Shown here: one piece after another, positions 25,822 to 33,982 of the stretch
How the letters are laid out: the number at the start of each line of letters is the position of its first letter
Numbering within the stretch: position 1 is the first letter of the stretch
NCBI RefSeq assembly: GCF_026153205.1
Contig: NZ_JAPFBW010000010.1
Span: 148,050-212,049, forward strand
Direction: 5' to 3'
Length of the DNA: 64,000 nucleotides
From: Aquabacterium sp. A7-Y
GTDB taxonomy: Bacteria > Pseudomonadota > Gammaproteobacteria > Burkholderiales > Burkholderiaceae_C
Notes under the pieces: generated by a model
Database searches by the model: none
Seen by the model: only the letters and a program-made list of their open reading frames with translations
What the model was told of the DNA's origin: nothing
Position numbers and translations under genes: made by a program

Positions 25822-26184
25822 TCAGAGTGTCAGCTTGCAGGCGTCGCCCGAGGCTTCGCGCGAGACCTTGACCCAGGCCAGCGCCGGCACCTCCTCGCGC
25901 AGCGCCGCGGCGATGTAGCCGCACAGGCCTTCGAGCGTGGCGCGCCCCAGGCCCGGCACTTCGTCCAGGAAGCGGTGGTCGAGCGCGTCGCGCACCCGTG
26001 CAATGGCGGCACGCAGGTGGCCCAGGTCCATCACCATGCCGCTGTCCGGCTCGGCGGTGCCCCGCACCGCCACCTCCGCGAGGTAGGTGTGGCCGTGAAT
26101 GCGCCGGCTCGACTCCGTCTCGATGCGGCGTTCCAGCGTGTGGGCGGCTTCGAAGTAGAAGCGCTGGGTCAGTTCGTAGTTCAT
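25822..26184 (-). CDS. queD: QueD-like 6-carboxytetrahydropterin synthase lacking the usual cysteine
   Basis: 120 residues from MNYELTQRF. Zinc ligands are seen in FEAAHTLER and RRIHGHTY; the DH pair is in ALDHRFLDEVPGLG; the C-terminal KVSREASGDACK holds the pterin-binding Glu. The nucleophilic Cys that precedes the HGH motif in E. coli QueD (CGRLHGH) is replaced: here the local sequence is SSRRIHGH. The gene follows queE by five bases, so a role in 7-deazaguanine (queuosine) synthesis is likely, but the catalytic chemistry must differ or use another residue. Confidence 0.85.
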   Translation of the reverse strand: MNYELTQRFYFEAAHTLERRIETESSRRIHGHTYLAEVAVRGTAEPDSGMVMDLGHLRAAIARVRDALDHRFLDEVPGLGRATLEGLCGYIAAALREEVPALAWVKVSREASGDACKLTL

Positions 26185-26189
26185 CGTCT

Positions 26190-26822
26190 TCAACGGATGT
26201 TCAGCACCTTGTGCGTCTGCACGCTGAGGCGCCAGCGCGGGTCCTGCAGGCAGTGCTCGATGGCCCAGCGCGTGTTCGCGGCGACCTCCGGGCCGTCCAT
26301 CGCCTGCACGAAGCGGTGCTCGAAGTCCAGCGTCGCGAGCGCCTGCAGGTCCAGCCCGGGCTGGGGCACCACGACCTTCAGCTCCTGCCCGCGCGTCTGT
26401 TTCAGCGGCGCGCCGGCCTTGGGGCTGACGCAGATCCAGTCCAGGCCCTCGGGCGCCGCGATGCTGCCGTTGGTCTCGACCGCGATCTCGAACTGCTCGG
26501 CGTGCAGCGCGTCGATCAGTGCGCGGTCGACCTGCAGCAGCGGCTCGCCCCCCGTCAGCACGACCAGGCGCCGGCCCCCGCTGCCGCCCCACTGGCCGGC
26601 CACCGTGGCGGCCAGCTGCTTGGCGTCGGCATACTTTCCGCCGAGCGTGCCGTCGGTGCCGACGAAGTCGGTGTCGCAGAAGCGGCACACGGCCTGCGCC
26701 CGGTCGGCCTCGCGGCCGCTCCAGAGATTGCAGCCCGTGAAGCGGCAGAAGACGGCGGGGCGGCCGGCATTGGCGCCCTCGCCCTGCAGGGTGTAGAAGA
26801 TTTCCTTGACTTGATAAAACAC
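26190..26822 (-). CDS. queE: 7-carboxy-7-deazaguanine synthase
   Basis: 210 residues with a GTG start (VFYQVKEIFYTLQGEG). This radical-SAM enzyme has the CX14CX2C cluster motif (C31, C46, C49) typical of the E. coli-type QueE rather than the CX3CX2C form. SAM-binding signs: VVLTGGEPLLQ and VETNGSIAAPEG, and VSPKAGAPLKQT. It converts carboxytetrahydropterin to CDG, the step after QueD, and directly precedes queD by five bases. Together they supply the 7-deazaguanine precursor for queuosine tRNA modification. Confidence 0.93.
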   Translation of the reverse strand: MFYQVKEIFYTLQGEGANAGRPAVFCRFTGCNLWSGREADRAQAVCRFCDTDFVGTDGTLGGKYADAKQLAATVAGQWGGSGGRRLVVLTGGEPLLQVDRALIDALHAEQFEIAVETNGSIAAPEGLDWICVSPKAGAPLKQTRGQELKVVVPQPGLDLQALATLDFEHRFVQAMDGPEVAANTRWAIEHCLQDPRWRLSVQTHKVLNIR

Positions 26823-26944
26823 GCGCGGCTCCCGGCTCGCGCGGCAGGCCGCTCCCCGGTGCGGGAGGCGGGCGGCAGCGCCGCGCGAACCCGCTATTGT
26901 CGCGCGAGCGCCACGCCTTTGCTGCCGGGCCGGCGAGTCCCTGC

Positions 26945-27706
26945 CTACAGCTTCCGGAATTCCGGCAGGAATCCCGGCCCGCCGATGCTCACGCGCCGCG
27001 TCGCCTTGTCGCGCCACTTGATGCGCAGCGTGAAGTCGCGCGGCGGCAGCCCGCCCAGGCAGCGCGCCATATTCGCCGCGAGCACGCCGAACTGCACGTC
27101 GGCCTTGTACTTCTTGTTGATGTCGACCAGGTCGTTGAAGACATAGGCCAGCTCGCTGTAGGCGACCGTGTAGGGCGAGCCGGCCGGGCCGGCCCGCTCG
27201 GCGCTGAAACGCCCGCTGATCTGGAAGCCGCCGACCGTCTTGTTGGAGCCGTGCAGCACCGCATAGCCGGTCGCGTAGCCGCCGTAGCTGTCGCCCACTT
27301 CGGCCTGCGTGCCGAGGCTGAAGACGCCTTCGTGGCGGCTCTGGCCGGCATCGAGCGGGCCGCGCACCTCGTCGGCGCAGGCGTGCGTCCTGAGGGTGTT
27401 GACGATGTGCCGTTCCAGGCCGGGGTCGGCCCGCATGTAGTTGGCCCACTTGTCGTTGTCGATCACGACGTCCCCGAGCGCCTTGCCGCTGAACCAGAGG
27501 TCGAAGATCTCCTGCGCATACTCGTCCATCACGACGTGGACGCCGCCCAGCAGCATGTGGGCGGTCAGCGAGAACAGCGGCGAGGCGCTGCACGACGGCC
27601 CGGGCGGCCTGTTCTGCTGGCGGTTGACGGTGCCGGTGTCGACGATGGGCCGGTGCGACTCCCCGCCCAGGGGGCCGCGGCTGCCGGCGACAAAAGGACT
27701 GCTCAT
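26945..27706 (-). CDS. Hypothetical protein, no recognised family
   Basis: 253 residues. There is no signal peptide or transmembrane segment. The N-terminal ~45 residues are low complexity. The core has patches that look folded and conserved-like: GGVHVVMDEYAQEIFDLW, DNDKWANYMRADPG, VGDSYGGYATGYAVLHGSNK, ELAYVFNDLVDINKKYKADVQFG and PPRDFTLRIKWRD. I cannot assign it to a domain. It stands 123 bases upstream of queE on the same strand and is divergent from a DUF427 gene. A secreted toxin or a structural protein are possible, but nothing in the sequence settles it. Confidence 0.7.
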   Translation of the reverse strand: MSSPFVAGSRGPLGGESHRPIVDTGTVNRQQNRPPGPSCSASPLFSLTAHMLLGGVHVVMDEYAQEIFDLWFSGKALGDVVIDNDKWANYMRADPGLERHIVNTLRTHACADEVRGPLDAGQSRHEGVFSLGTQAEVGDSYGGYATGYAVLHGSNKTVGGFQISGRFSAERAGPAGSPYTVAYSELAYVFNDLVDINKKYKADVQFGVLAANMARCLGGLPPRDFTLRIKWRDKATRRVSIGGPGFLPEFRKL

Positions 27707-27837
27707 GGGGATGCTCCACGCGCCGGCAAGCTCGCCCGGCGCGCCGCGAGCTTAAGGGGCGGCGCCGCCGCCGCACCATCCCTAAGCTGCCGGGCACCTA
27801 ACATAGGCAGACTTCAGCCCACTGACAAGGACCCGCC

Positions 27838-28119
27838 ATGAAGGCCATCTGGAACAACACCGTGATCGCCGAGAGCGATGACATCGTGCTGGTGGAAGGC
27901 AACCACTACTTCCCCGAGAACAGCGTCAAGCGCGACTACCTGATGCCCAGCAACCTGCGCACGAGCTGTTCGTGGAAGGGCACCGCCCACTACTACAACC
28001 TGCTCGTGAACGGCGACGCCAATCCCGACGCGGTCTGGTACTACCCGGAGCCCAAGGAAGCCGCCGCGCAGATCAAGGGCCGGGTCGCATTCTGGAAGGG
28101 CGTGCAGGTGGTCGAGTGA
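27838..28119 (+). CDS. DUF427 domain protein
   Basis: 93 residues, a complete single DUF427 domain. Characteristic pieces are KAIWNNTVIAES, VEGNHYFPENSV, TSCSWKGTAHYYNL and WYYPEPKEAAAQIKGRVAFW. Members form small beta-barrel proteins of unknown enzymology found widely in proteobacteria and actinobacteria. Divergent from the unrecognised gene at 26945, tail to tail with the PilJ-like gene eight bases downstream. Confidence 0.93.
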   Translation: MKAIWNNTVIAESDDIVLVEGNHYFPENSVKRDYLMPSNLRTSCSWKGTAHYYNLLVNGDANPDAVWYYPEPKEAAAQIKGRVAFWKGVQVVE

Positions 28120-28127
28120 GTGCCCGC

Positions 28128-28850
28128 TCAGTCGCCCGACACGCGCAGCGCCACCTCGGCCAGTTCGTCGATCTCGCCGGTGACCTGGGTCAGCTCCTTC
28201 GCGACGACCGCGAACTCCCGACCTGAATCGCCCGAGCGCGCCGCCAGCACCTGGGCATTGAAGGCGACCATGCGGGCTTGCTTCGCGACCGACTTGATGT
28301 CGCCCATCAGCGCCAGCAGCTGGCGCTTGAGATGCTCGGCGCAGCGGCGCGACTCGGACTCGTAGATCTGGGTGATCTGGTTCAACAGCGGCAGCACCGC
28401 GCCGGCCGAGCCGATCAGGGCCTGCAGCAACGTAGCCGACTGCGAAGCGCCGGACTCCAGGGCCTGCAGCGTCTGCTCGGCCAGCGAGATGAACTCCCGG
28501 ATGCGCCCATCGCCACCGGCCGCGCCGAAATAGGCCTCACGCACCTCGGCGAAGTGCGCGCCTGGCAGGCGCCCCTTGCCATGCACCAGGGTGGTGTGGC
28601 TGTCGGCAAACAAGGCCAGTGCCTCGCGCGCCGCGGCGAGCGCCAGCTCACGTCCCATCGAGGCCAGCAGCGCCTGCAGCACCAGGCGCTGCGACAGCAT
28701 GCGCTGTCGCCCGGCGAGGTTGATCAGGGCCGCCAGCGTGTCGGCCGGCACCGCCGCGTCCCGCGACGCGGGCCCGGGCACCGGCAAGGGCGGCGTGGAG
28801 GCGGAGGCGGAGGCGGAGGCGCTGGAGCTGCTGGCGGACAGGGTGGGCAT
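28128..28850 (-). CDS. Soluble PilJ-type/MCP-like protein
   Basis: 240 residues. After a Ser/Ala-rich N-terminal ~35, the PilJ N-terminal signature INLAGRQRMLSQRL appears. Helical stretches follow and then a short methyl-accepting-like C-terminus, QARMVAFNAQVLAARSGDSG and EFAVVAKELTQVTGEIDELA. In canonical PilJ and MCP receptors the INLAGRQRMLSQR module is periplasmic and flanked by membrane spans; none is visible here, so this appears to be a cytoplasmic, possibly decoy or adaptor, form. A CheW partner is not in the window. Confidence 0.75.
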   Translation of the reverse strand: MPTLSASSSSASASASASTPPLPVPGPASRDAAVPADTLAALINLAGRQRMLSQRLVLQALLASMGRELALAAAREALALFADSHTTLVHGKGRLPGAHFAEVREAYFGAAGGDGRIREFISLAEQTLQALESGASQSATLLQALIGSAGAVLPLLNQITQIYESESRRCAEHLKRQLLALMGDIKSVAKQARMVAFNAQVLAARSGDSGREFAVVAKELTQVTGEIDELAEVALRVSGD

Positions 28851-29029
28851 GGCGGACTCGCGTAGGGCCGGACGAGGCGAGGCAGGCTCGAAGCACGATC
28901 CATTCCCGAAAACAGTGGCGTTCCAGCAACCCGCGCTGTCGGCCAGGCGCCGACCGGCACATTGGTTGCCGACCTGGCTGGCAGGCGCGCCCTTGTCGCG
29001 GCGCGCCCTACTTCTCGGGAGAACGATTC

Positions 29030-30049
29030 ATGTCCAGGACGCTGAAACCGCTGCACCAGCAGACCCTTGTCGTCACCGGCGCCTCCAGCGGCATCGGCCT
29101 CGCCACCGCGCAGATGGCCGCGCGGCGGGGGGCCCGGGTGCTGCTCGTGGCACGCGACGAGAGCGGCCTTGCCGCGGCCACCCGGCAGATCGTCGACGAA
29201 GGCGGGCAGGCGATGTACGTCGTGGCCGACGTCGGCCGGCGCGAGGACCTGCAGCTGGCGGCCGATACCGCGATCGAGAACTTCGGCGGCTTCGACACCT
29301 GGGTCAACAACGCCGGCGTGTCCATCTGGGGCAAGCTGGAGGACGTGCGCGACCGCGACCACCAACGGCTCTTCGAAACCAACTTCTGGGGCGTGGTCTA
29401 CGGCTCGACCATCGCGGCGGCCCATTTGCGCGACAAGGGCGGCGCCATCATCAACCTCGGCAGCATGGCCTCGGACCGGGCCATCCCGCTGCAGGGCATG
29501 TACAGCGCCAGCAAGCACGCCGTGAAGGGCTTCACCGACAGCCTGCGCATGGAGCTGGAGGAGGAAGGGGCGCCGATCTCGGTGACCTTGATCAAGCCGG
29601 CCGGCATCGGCACGCCTTTCACCGAGCACGCCAAGAATTACACCGACCACGAGCCCAGGCTGCCGCCGCCGGTCTACCGGCCGGAGGACGTGGCTGAGGC
29701 GATCCTCTATGCGGCCGAGCATCCGCGCCGCGACCTGTTCATTGGCAGCGCCAGCAAGATGATGGGCAGCGCCAGCAACCACGTGCCGGGCCTGTTGGAC
29801 TGGATCGGCCGCAAGCTGCTGGTCAAGGCGCAGCTGCGCGACGAGGCGGCCCAGCACCGCCAGGGCGCACTCTACGAGCCGGGCGGCGGCGGCCGCGTGC
29901 GTGGCGACCATCCCGGGCAGGTCGTGCGCCCCAGCCTCTATACCAAGGCCATGCTGCATCCCAAGAGCACCGGCGCCGTGGTGGTGGCCGGGCTGGCGGC
30001 GCTCGCCTGGGTGGCGAGCGGGCCGCTGCGGCGCCGGCACGTCTGGTGA
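29030..30049 (+). CDS. Short-chain dehydrogenase/reductase with C-terminal membrane tail
   Basis: 339 residues. Rossmann fold with NAD(P) motif TGASSGIGLA, NNAGVS, and catalytic Ser in LGSMAS and Tyr/Lys in YSASKHAVKG. The usual SDR ends near residue 260. Here a further ~80 residues follow, ending in the hydrophobic STGAVVVAGLAALAWVASG, which may anchor the enzyme in the membrane. The substrate is not evident. Confidence 0.93.
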   Translation: MSRTLKPLHQQTLVVTGASSGIGLATAQMAARRGARVLLVARDESGLAAATRQIVDEGGQAMYVVADVGRREDLQLAADTAIENFGGFDTWVNNAGVSIWGKLEDVRDRDHQRLFETNFWGVVYGSTIAAAHLRDKGGAIINLGSMASDRAIPLQGMYSASKHAVKGFTDSLRMELEEEGAPISVTLIKPAGIGTPFTEHAKNYTDHEPRLPPPVYRPEDVAEAILYAAEHPRRDLFIGSASKMMGSASNHVPGLLDWIGRKLLVKAQLRDEAAQHRQGALYEPGGGGRVRGDHPGQVVRPSLYTKAMLHPKSTGAVVVAGLAALAWVASGPLRRRHVW

Positions 30050-30100
30050 GGCGTCATTGGTGCGCCCTCTCGCTGCGCGAGGTTCCTCAGGCTGCGTCGC

Positions 30101-30586
30101 TCAGAGCGGCGCAGCCTTGTCGGTCTGCTCGGTGACGGCCTCGCGCGGCTCGCCCTCGCGGCGCAGTTTCAATTGCAGCTGCGCCATTTCCTGGCCCAGC
30201 CGCTCCAGCTCGCCGGGCGGCAGCAGCTGCTTCACCTTGGGGAAAAGGTGCTCTTCCTCTTCTTCGTGGTGGTGCTCGGTCTGCTCCTTGAGCACCTTGA
30301 ACTTGGGCTCGAAGGTGGCATCGCCGGGCTGCAGCGCCATCAGGTCGGCGAGCAGGCGCTTGAGCGACAGATGCTCTTCCAGCGACTCCAGCAGGATGTC
30401 CTCGGTGCGCTGGGCCTTCACGGCCGGGTAGAACACCTGTTCCTCGGCCGTCACATGCACGGTCAGATGGTCGGCCACCTCCGCGAAGATGCGCTTGCGC
30501 GCGGCGTCGTCCCCGGCTTCGCCCCAGGATTTCAGGCGCGCTTCCAGCTCGCGGTGCTGCTTGGTGAGAAGATCGATGGCATTCAT
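30101..30586 (-). CDS. Hemerythrin HHE cation-binding protein
   Basis: 161 residues from MNAIDLLTKQHREL; the frame extends upstream without protein-like sequence. The histidine/glutamate pattern of a diiron hemerythrin-like domain is visible: KQHRELEARL, DHLTVHVTAEEQVFYP, EEHLSLKRLL and HHHEEEEEHLFPKV. These bind a diiron site used for oxygen or nitric-oxide sensing or iron handling. Stand-alone, no operon partner within 80 bases. Acidic, cytoplasmic. Confidence 0.92.
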   Translation of the reverse strand: MNAIDLLTKQHRELEARLKSWGEAGDDAARKRIFAEVADHLTVHVTAEEQVFYPAVKAQRTEDILLESLEEHLSLKRLLADLMALQPGDATFEPKFKVLKEQTEHHHEEEEEHLFPKVKQLLPPGELERLGQEMAQLQLKLRREGEPREAVTEQTDKAAPL

Positions 30587-30707
30587 GGTTGTTGGTCGAT
30601 TCGTGGGTGACACACACTCCGCTGCCAGAGCAGATCGTGTACCCGCCTGTGCGCGCCCGCCCTGCCAGCCCCCTGCCTGTTGTCTGCTGTTCCACCGTGC
30701 GCGATCC

Positions 30708-31541
30708 ATGGCCGACGCCCCGATTCCTCCCCTCGCCGCCCCCGTGCTGACCCGGCTGCACTATCGCCGCCTGCGCGAGATCTACCGCTCCGCCGGCTGG
30801 CCCTGCTTGGATGCCGTCGAGGTCGAGCTGCTCGCGGCCGGCCTGCTGGAGCGCATGCCGGCCCCGGGCGGGCGCGAATGGCTGCGACTCACGCAGGCGG
30901 GGCTGGAAGTGCTGGCCCGGGCCCTGCAAGGCAATCGCGCCGCCTACGACGCCCACGAAGCGCTGGTCGAGCGGGTCGCGCAGCAGCTGGCGCGTGACGG
31001 GCGGCTGGCGTGGCGGGGCCTGGCGCTGCGCGCACGGGTCGAGAGCGATGCAGTCGATCTGGCGCCGCCGGAGCCGCTGCCGCTGATGCCCGGGCTGGAA
31101 GCGCCGCCTTGCGACGCCGCCGCGCCGGGTCGCTGGTGCATCGCGCGGCCCGACGTCTACTCGGTCCGCCACACCAGCGTCGAGGCCTACCTCGAGCCCG
31201 TCGTGCACGAGATCAAGGTGCGGCGCTCGGACCTGCTGGCCGACCTGCGCCGGCCCGCCAAGCGCGCCGCCTACCTGTCGCTGTGCCGGGAGTGCTACTA
31301 CGTGATCGCCGCCGGCATTGCGCAGCCGGAGGAGATCCCGCCGGAATGCGGCGTCCTGGTCGCGCACGGCGAGCGCTTCGAAGGGCCGCTGGAATTGCTG
31401 CGTGCCGCGCCGAAGCGCCCGGCCTTTCCCGACGGCCGCCTGCCCTTCGGCATCTGGATGGCGCTGGCGCGCGCCACCCCGGTCGAGCCGGACCGGCTCG
31501 GCGAGCAGCAACAACGCCTGGGGGACGGCGCGGCTGCCTGA
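30708..31541 (+). CDS. MmcB-like PD-(D/E)XK nuclease-fold protein
   Basis: 277 residues. The N-terminal half (about 15-100) resembles a winged-helix module: RLHYRRLREIYRSAGWP and EWLRLTQAGLEVLARAL. The C-terminal half carries the nuclease-like core VVHEIKVRRSDLLADLR (E-x-K), AAYLSLCRECYYVIAAGIAQP and ECGVLVAHGERFEG, similar to MmcB DNA-repair proteins. It may bind DNA ends or damage and cleave. The combination of a wHTH and an E-x-K core is the interesting feature. It ends 68 bases before the MaoC gene. Confidence 0.75.
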   Translation: MADAPIPPLAAPVLTRLHYRRLREIYRSAGWPCLDAVEVELLAAGLLERMPAPGGREWLRLTQAGLEVLARALQGNRAAYDAHEALVERVAQQLARDGRLAWRGLALRARVESDAVDLAPPEPLPLMPGLEAPPCDAAAPGRWCIARPDVYSVRHTSVEAYLEPVVHEIKVRRSDLLADLRRPAKRAAYLSLCRECYYVIAAGIAQPEEIPPECGVLVAHGERFEGPLELLRAAPKRPAFPDGRLPFGIWMALARATPVEPDRLGEQQQRLGDGAAA

Positions 31542-31608
31542 TTCGGCGCCCTGCAAGGCGGCAGTGCCCGCTATACCATTCGGCCCTTCTTCATCCCACC
31601 CGCCTGCC

Positions 31609-32106
31609 ATGACCGCAGCCCCCACTCCCACCTACTACTGGGAAGACTTTGCCGCCGGTTCCGTCCGCGAGTTCGGCGGCACCCTCGTGAACAAGGACGA
31701 CGTGATCCGGTTCGCGAGCGAGTTCGATCCCCAGCCCTTCCACCTCGACGAAGACGCGGCGCGTGCCTCGCTGTTCGGCGGCCTGGCCGCCAGCGGCTGG
31801 CACACCTGCGCGATGGTGATGCGCATGATGTGCGACGCCTACCTGCTCGACTCCGCTTCGCTGGGCTCGCCGGGGCTGGAGAAGCTGCAGTGGCTCAAGC
31901 CGGTCTACCCCGGTGACGTGCTGCGCGTGCGCATGACCATCCTCGAAAGCCGCCCGATGAACAGCAAGCCGCATGTGGGCCTGATCCGCAGCCAGTGGGA
32001 GGCGATCGCCAGGCGCCGCGACGGCCGCGAGGACGTGGTGCTGCAGATGGAGGGCTGGGGCATGTTCCGGCGCCGCAACCCCGGTGAAGCGGGCCCGGCA
32101 GCGTGA
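31609..32106 (+). CDS. MaoC-like hot-dog dehydratase
   Basis: 165 residues. The MaoC (R)-hydratase signature is DPQPFHLDEDAARASLFGG with the catalytic Asp/His pair, followed by GLAASGWHTCAMVMRMM and the WLKPVYPGDVLRVR substrate tunnel strand. Members hydrate enoyl-CoA. Its stop codon overlaps the GTG start of the next gene by four bases (GTGA), so it is coupled to an XRE regulator. Confidence 0.92.
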   Translation: MTAAPTPTYYWEDFAAGSVREFGGTLVNKDDVIRFASEFDPQPFHLDEDAARASLFGGLAASGWHTCAMVMRMMCDAYLLDSASLGSPGLEKLQWLKPVYPGDVLRVRMTILESRPMNSKPHVGLIRSQWEAIARRRDGREDVVLQMEGWGMFRRRNPGEAGPAA

Positions 32107-33014
32107 GTGAGACCTTGATCGCCGACGTGTCGGCGTCGGCTGCGGCCTTCGGCGCGCGCCTCAAGGCGCTGCGCCAGGCGCGCCGGCTGAGCCAGCAGGC
32201 GCTGGCCGCCCGGGCCGGCGTTGCGGCCCGCCAGCTCAGCCTGTTCGAGACCGGGCGCGCCCGGCCCGAGGCCGCGGTGCTGCGCGCGCTGCTCGATGTC
32301 CTGGACGTGCCGCTGGCGCAGCGCAACGAGCTGCTGGTGCAGGCCGGCCACGAGGCCCACTACCCCAACACGCCGCTCGAAGGCCACAACATGCAGACGC
32401 TGCGCGAGGCGCTGCTCTACCTGTTGACGGCCCACGAGCCGCGCCCGGCCATGGTGCTGGACTCGGCCTGGAACGTGCTCCTGTTCAACCGCGGCATGTC
32501 GGCGCTGCTGCGCCGCCTCAGCGGCAGCGACGCACTGGTCGAGCAGTACGACTCGGGCGGCGAGCTCAACCTGCTCGATGTCACGCTGGCCGCCGACGGC
32601 CTTTACCAGCGCCTCATCAACCGTGACGAGGTGCTGGCCGGGCTGCACCAGCGTCTCTCGCGTGAGCTGCCGCAGGAGCCGGCGCTGCAGCCCCGGCTGG
32701 AGGCCCTGGAAACCCTGCAGGCGCGCCTGCGCCGGCGCAAGCGGCGCGTCGCGGAACCCGAGGAGCCGCCTGAGCCGCCCGAGGCGGCGCCCGACGCGGC
32801 GGCGGCGGCGCCGCTGCTGCCCCTGCCCGGCGCGCCGGTGTTCGTGACCCGCTGGCGCTCGGCGCTGAGCCGCGAGCGGCTCAACTTTTTCGCATCCAGC
32901 GCGCGTTTCGTCGCGCCGCAGGACATCACGGCCGCGTCGCTGCACGTCGAGCAGCTGTATCCCGCCGACGAGCGCACCCGGGCCATCGTGGCCGCTTGGC
33001 TGGACGGGCGCTAA
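32103..33014 (+). CDS. XRE family regulator with MmyB-like ligand domain
   Basis: 303 residues, GTG start overlapping the maoC stop. Helix-turn-helix at about 15-75 (RLKALRQARRLSQQALAARA then GVAARQLSLFETGRARPE). The C-terminal ~200 residues belong to the MmyB ligand-binding class: NMQTLREALLYLL, MVLDSAWNVLLFNRGM and ERLNFFASSARFVAPQDITA. It should bind a fatty acid or similar ligand and control genes; coupling with a MaoC dehydratase suggests an acyl-CoA-related regulon. Confidence 0.9.
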   Translation: MSETLIADVSASAAAFGARLKALRQARRLSQQALAARAGVAARQLSLFETGRARPEAAVLRALLDVLDVPLAQRNELLVQAGHEAHYPNTPLEGHNMQTLREALLYLLTAHEPRPAMVLDSAWNVLLFNRGMSALLRRLSGSDALVEQYDSGGELNLLDVTLAADGLYQRLINRDEVLAGLHQRLSRELPQEPALQPRLEALETLQARLRRRKRRVAEPEEPPEPPEAAPDAAAAAPLLPLPGAPVFVTRWRSALSRERLNFFASSARFVAPQDITAASLHVEQLYPADERTRAIVAAWLDGR

Positions 33015-33056
33015 CATGCTCCGACGCATCACCACCGGCCTTGCCGTTTTGCCGCC

Positions 33057-33860
33057 ATGCCCGTCGATCCGACCCTGCGCTCGCTGAACATCGATCTCCC
33101 GGCCCAGCCCCAGGTGCTGGTGCAGCTTTCGCTGCTGCTGGCCGAGGAGGAGGTGGACTACCGGGCCCTGGCCAGCCTCATCGAGGGCGACATGGCGCTC
33201 GCGGCGGCGGTGCTGAAGGCGCTCAACTCGCCGATCTACGGCCTGCGCCAGCCGGTGCGCACGGTGCAGCAGGCGCTGCAGTACCTGGGCACCAGCGAGG
33301 TGGCCGCGATCACCTACGAGATGGGTCTGCGCTCGGTCTTCCCCGCCTCGCCCGAGCTCGACGCGCTGTGGTTCCGCGCCAACCGCCGCGGCATGCTGAT
33401 GGCGCTGATGGCCCGGCGCCTCGGCATGCAGACCTTCGCGGCCCACTCCGCCGGCCTGTTCGAGGAGTGCGGCAAGGCGGTGATGTACAAACATGCGCCC
33501 GAGAAGTACGGCGCGATGATGAAAAACGCTCCCAGCGACGACCTGCTGGTGCTGCAGGAGATGCAGGCCTTCGGTGTCAGCCACGATGCCCTGGGCGCGG
33601 CGCTCTGCGACACCTGGACCCTGGCGCCGGCCGCGGTCACCTGTGTGCGCTACCACGTCGTGGTGCAGTCGGGCGGCGAGTGGCCCGACAAGCCCGGAGC
33701 GCGGCCGCTGTGCGCACTGTCCGCGGTGGCGCACTACCTGCTGCGTGCGCCCGAGGCCGTCGATGCTGCAGTGCGGGCCAGCGCGACCCTGGCCGAACTG
33801 GATGAAGCACGCTTTTTGGAGGCTGCACACGACGCTCATGCCGTGTTGCGTGCTGCGTAA
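33057..33860 (+). CDS. HDOD domain protein
   Basis: 267 residues, a single HDOD domain (non-catalytic HD relative) from about residue 10 to 215. Recognisable segments: LPAQPQVLVQLSLLLAEEEV, SLIEGDMALAAAVLKALNSP, VRTVQQALQYLGTSEVAAI and FEECGKAVMYKHAPEKYG. HDOD proteins act in regulation of motility, biofilm or competence without known enzymatic activity. The ATG at 33057 lies 42 bases downstream of the XRE gene. Confidence 0.88.
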   Translation: MPVDPTLRSLNIDLPAQPQVLVQLSLLLAEEEVDYRALASLIEGDMALAAAVLKALNSPIYGLRQPVRTVQQALQYLGTSEVAAITYEMGLRSVFPASPELDALWFRANRRGMLMALMARRLGMQTFAAHSAGLFEECGKAVMYKHAPEKYGAMMKNAPSDDLLVLQEMQAFGVSHDALGAALCDTWTLAPAAVTCVRYHVVVQSGGEWPDKPGARPLCALSAVAHYLLRAPEAVDAAVRASATLAELDEARFLEAAHDAHAVLRAA

Positions 33861-33982
33861 TGGAACAAATCGTGCGCTATTGACGCTAGAGCGACAAAAG
33901 CTCAGGTGAAATCCGGGTGTCGTCGGGCACGCCGGGCTGCGATCCTCGGTCCCAACTCGATCACTGGACAAGGTTCCATCTC

